Source of the DNA: Acidobacteriota bacterium
GTDB lineage: Bacteria; Acidobacteriota; Terriglobia; Terriglobales; Acidobacteriaceae
DNA: 7,900 nucleotides
Direction: 5' to 3'
Assembly (NCBI GenBank): GCA_021781255.1
Contig: JAJXXG010000023.1
Span: 1-7,900, forward strand
Below are positions 6,098-7,900 of this stretch, piece after piece; the first letter of the stretch is position 1; each line of letters begins with the position of its first letter. Position numbers and translations under genes: made by a program. The notes beneath the pieces are model-generated. The model worked only from the letters and a program-made list of their open reading frames with translations, was not told where the DNA came from and searched no databases.

Positions 6098-7423
6098 TCT
6101 GGTGATCCTTTCAAGGCCCCCCATGTAGGGGCGCAGCGCTTCTGGAATCACAACGGAACCGTCGGCCTGCTGGTAGTTCTCGATGATTGCCAGCCAGGTG
6201 CGCCCGACGGCCAGGCCGCTGCCGTTGAGCGTATGGACGAACTCGTTTTTGCCCTTTGCGCCCTGTCCCGCGGGCTTGTAGCGGATGTTGGCGCGGCGCG
6301 CCTGGAAGGCTTGGAAGTTGGAGCAGGAGGAGATTTCGCGGTAAAGCTGCTGGCCGGGAAGCCAGACTTCAAGGTCGAAGGTCTTGGCGGAAGAAAAGCC
6401 GGTGTCTCCGGTGCAAAGTAAGACGCGCCGGTACGGCAGGTCCAGGGCTTCAAGAATCTCTTCGGCATCGCGCGTGAGTTTCTCGTGCTCGGCGTCGGAT
6501 TCCTCGGGCCGGGCAAACTTGACCAGCTCGACCTTCTGGAACTGGTGCTGGCGGATGATGCCCCGCGTGTCCTTGCCGGCTGCGCCGGCCTCGGCGCGGA
6601 AGCAGGGCGTGTAGGCCGTGAGGCAGATGGGCAGCTTTGCCTCGTCGAGGATTTCGTCGCGATAGAGATTGGTGACGGGCACCTCGGCGGTGGGGATGAG
6701 CCAGTGGTCGTTATCCTTGAACTCGCCGCGGCTTGCCGCTTCAGCGTCGGCGTCGGAGCAGCGGAAGAGGTCCTCGGCAAACTTGGGCAACTGGCCGGTG
6801 CCGAAAAGCGATTTCGAGTTGACCATGAAGGGCGGAAGAACCTCAGTGTAGCCGTGCTTCTGGGTGTGCCGGTCGAGCATGAAGTTGATGAGCGCACGCT
6901 CCAGGCGCGCGCCCGCGCCCATGTAGACGGCGAACCGTGCCCCGCTCAGCTTGGCCGCGCGTTCGAGGTCGAGGATGCCGAGCGACTCGCCAAGCTCCCA
7001 GTGGGGTTTGGGCTCGAAGTCAAAGGTGCGCTTCTGGCCCCAGGTTTTCACTACGACGTTGTCGGTTTCGGACAGGCCGGTGGGGACTTCGTCGCGGGTG
7101 AGATTAGGGACGCTGGAGAGCGCCTGCCGCATCTGTTCGTCGAGGGTGGCGGCGGTCTTGTCCAGTTCGTCCAGCCGGTCCTTCAGCGCGCGCGTCTCGT
7201 CCATCAGCGCCGTGGCGTCCTGGCCGGACTTTTTGAGCGCGCCCACCTGCTGGCTCAGCTCGTTGCGGCGGGCTTTCAGTTGCTCGGCCTGCGTAATGGC
7301 CTCGCGGCGGCTCTGGTCCAGCGAGCGGAAATCGCCCAGCAGGGCAGCCGGGTCGGCCCCGCGCGCACGGAGTTTGGCTTCTACAAGTTCCAGGTTTCCC
7401 CGGACAAATCCCATGTCTAGCAT
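6095..7423 (-). CDS. serS: Seryl-tRNA synthetase
   Basis: The enzyme charges tRNA-Ser (and tRNA-Sec where present) with serine in the cytoplasm, using ATP. It has 442 residues, the usual class II bacterial length or slightly more. The start [10 protein letters not shown] matches the conserved MLD-x-x-F-x-R opening, so 7423 is chosen over the ATG at 7414. Residues about 27-105 form the antiparallel coiled-coil tRNA-binding arm ([20 protein letters not shown] and the following helix). The catalytic core shows motif 1 around [16 protein letters not shown], the serine-binding LIPTAEVP, motif 2 [20 protein letters not shown] followed by FQKVEL, and motif 3 [20 protein letters not shown]. All expected catalytic elements are present. 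A weak GGTAGG sits two bases before the ATG. The gene lies 36 bp after ndh and 7 bp before the small membrane protein. Confidence 0.97.
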   Translation of the reverse strand: MLDMGFVRGNLELVEAKLRARGADPAALLGDFRSLDQSRREAITQAEQLKARRNELSQQVGALKKSGQDATALMDETRALKDRLDELDKTAATLDEQMRQALSSVPNLTRDEVPTGLSETDNVVVKTWGQKRTFDFEPKPHWELGESLGILDLERAAKLSGARFAVYMGAGARLERALINFMLDRHTQKHGYTEVLPPFMVNSKSLFGTGQLPKFAEDLFRCSDADAEAASRGEFKDNDHWLIPTAEVPVTNLYRDEILDEAKLPICLTAYTPCFRAEAGAAGKDTRGIIRQHQFQKVELVKFARPEESDAEHEKLTRDAEEILEALDLPYRRVLLCTGDTGFSSAKTFDLEVWLPGQQLYREISSCSNFQAFQARRANIRYKPAGQGAKGKNEFVHTLNGSGLAVGRTWLAIIENYQQADGSVVIPEALRPYMGGLERITR

Positions 7424-7446
7424 CGCCTACCAGTTTACTAGACAGT

Positions 7447-7484
7447 GGGGCGGGCAGTCTCACTTCTGCCGGGGCGGGCTGTCT
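7447..7484. repeat. 14-bp direct repeat spanning the ndh stop codon
   Basis: GGGGCGGGCAGTCT at 7447-7460 and GGGGCGGGCTGTCT at 7471-7484 agree at 13 of 14 bases. Their period is 24 bp, exactly eight codons. One copy lies in the last codons of ndh and the other begins at the first base of its stop codon and runs into the gap. The pattern suggests a short duplication at the gene end. Confidence 0.5.
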
Positions 7485-7900
7485 TCGGGCCGCGTCGAAA
7501 GCTGGTCGGGCCAGCCGGGCAGGTGCTGATCGCCGGTGATGAGCCGCGCGCCACGCGTAAAGGTGAAGTAGGTCCAGATCCACGCGGCAAAGACGGAGAT
7601 GCGGTTGCGGAAGCCGATGAGGAACCAGATATGTACGGTGAGCCACGCGACCCACGCGGGCAGGCCGCTCCAGTGGGCCTTGAAGGGCCACTGGACCCGA
7701 GCCACGGCGGCCAGGCGGCCGATGGTGGCCATATCGCCTTTGTCGAAGTATCGGAAAGCCGGGCGCTTCCTGCCGGCGAGGTCGGCGGCGATCATTTTGC
7801 CGATGTGGTCGCCCATCTGCATGGCGGGCTGGGCGACGCCGGGGACCTGGTGGCCGTCCTGCTCGAAGTGGGCGAGATCGCCGAGAACGAAGACCTCGGG
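7460..7900 (-). CDS. ndh: Type II NADH dehydrogenase (NDH-2), C-terminal part, 5' end beyond window
   Basis: The frame is open from the window edge at 7900 to the TGA at 7460-7462, giving the last 146 residues. NDH-2 is a single-subunit FAD enzyme that passes electrons from NADH to quinone at the inner membrane without pumping protons. Seen here are VFVLGDLAHFEQDG (FAD-binding GD motif, about residues 3-16), VPGVAQPAMQMGDHI (quinone and FAD side, 19-33), FRYFDKGDMATIGRLAAV (49-66), and a hydrophobic C-terminal region WVAWLTVHIWFLIGFRNR and onward, which anchors the enzyme to the membrane in many bacterial NDH-2 proteins. The final 20 residues (QHLPGWPDQLSTRPEDSPPR) are a polar tail. The NADH-binding domain is outside the window. 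It is the first visible gene of the leftward group ending in the LolA-like gene. Confidence 0.93.
   Translation of the reverse strand, partial: PEVFVLGDLAHFEQDGHQVPGVAQPAMQMGDHIGKMIAADLAGRKRPAFRYFDKGDMATIGRLAAVARVQWPFKAHWSGLPAWVAWLTVHIWFLIGFRNRISVFAAWIWTYFTFTRGARLITGDQHLPGWPDQLSTRPEDSPPRQK

Noticed and set aside
6088..6114. Longer start (ATG at 6114) for the small membrane protein
   Set aside because: It would overlap serS by 20 bases and add nine residues before a well-placed Shine-Dalgarno and ATG at 6087.
6485..7420. Plus-strand open frame of 311 codons
   Set aside because: It is wholly antisense to serS, which has all class II synthetase motifs; composition is typical of a shadow frame.

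Overview
The window looks like chromosomal DNA from a high-G+C Gram-negative bacterium. My best guess is an acidobacterium (Terriglobia / Acidobacteriaceae type). That placement rests on recollection of protein families: a GH18 / polysaccharide-deacetylase fusion, a small 'YPRGNFHYDVMV' membrane protein behind serS, and a LolA-like periplasmic protein. It was not checked by any search. Six proteins can be supported and a seventh (the secreted propeller-like protein) is an unrecognised orphan. There are no RNA genes, CRISPR arrays, integrases or transposases.

Left part (1-3458): two envelope-polysaccharide genes are transcribed divergently from a 65-bp gap. Leftward runs a large membrane-anchored protein cut by the window edge. 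It has a GH18 domain followed by a NodB/CE4 deacetylase domain, and in this family a GT2 glycosyltransferase domain normally follows, here outside the window. Rightward runs a multi-pass GT39/ArnT-type glycosyltransferase that would use a lipid-linked sugar. The gap between them holds three copies of a GYGGAAAC motif, one inverted, which is a candidate shared operator.

Middle part (3459-4965): this stretch differs in composition. One sampled 60-base line inside the gene has 29 G+C and one in its leader has 24, against 44 in a line of the preceding glycosyltransferase gene. It encodes one secreted protein of unknown function with beta-propeller-like repeats, preceded by an AT-rich leader with a 14-bp direct repeat and a candidate promoter. 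A strong 16-bp-arm palindrome without a T tract (4891-4929) separates it from the next unit.

Right part (4966-7900): a leftward, closely spaced series of four genes: ndh (type II NADH dehydrogenase, C-terminal part only), serS (seryl-tRNA synthetase), a small one-TM protein of unknown function whose Shine-Dalgarno overlaps the serS stop codon, and a secreted LolA-like protein. The spacing (36, 7 and 54 bp) suggests co-transcription, with housekeeping enzymes upstream and two envelope proteins downstream.

The most interesting points are the multidomain polysaccharide enzyme with its divergent glycosyltransferase and repeat-rich control region, and the low-G+C orphan secreted protein. Nothing in the window amounts to a clear, undescribed system.
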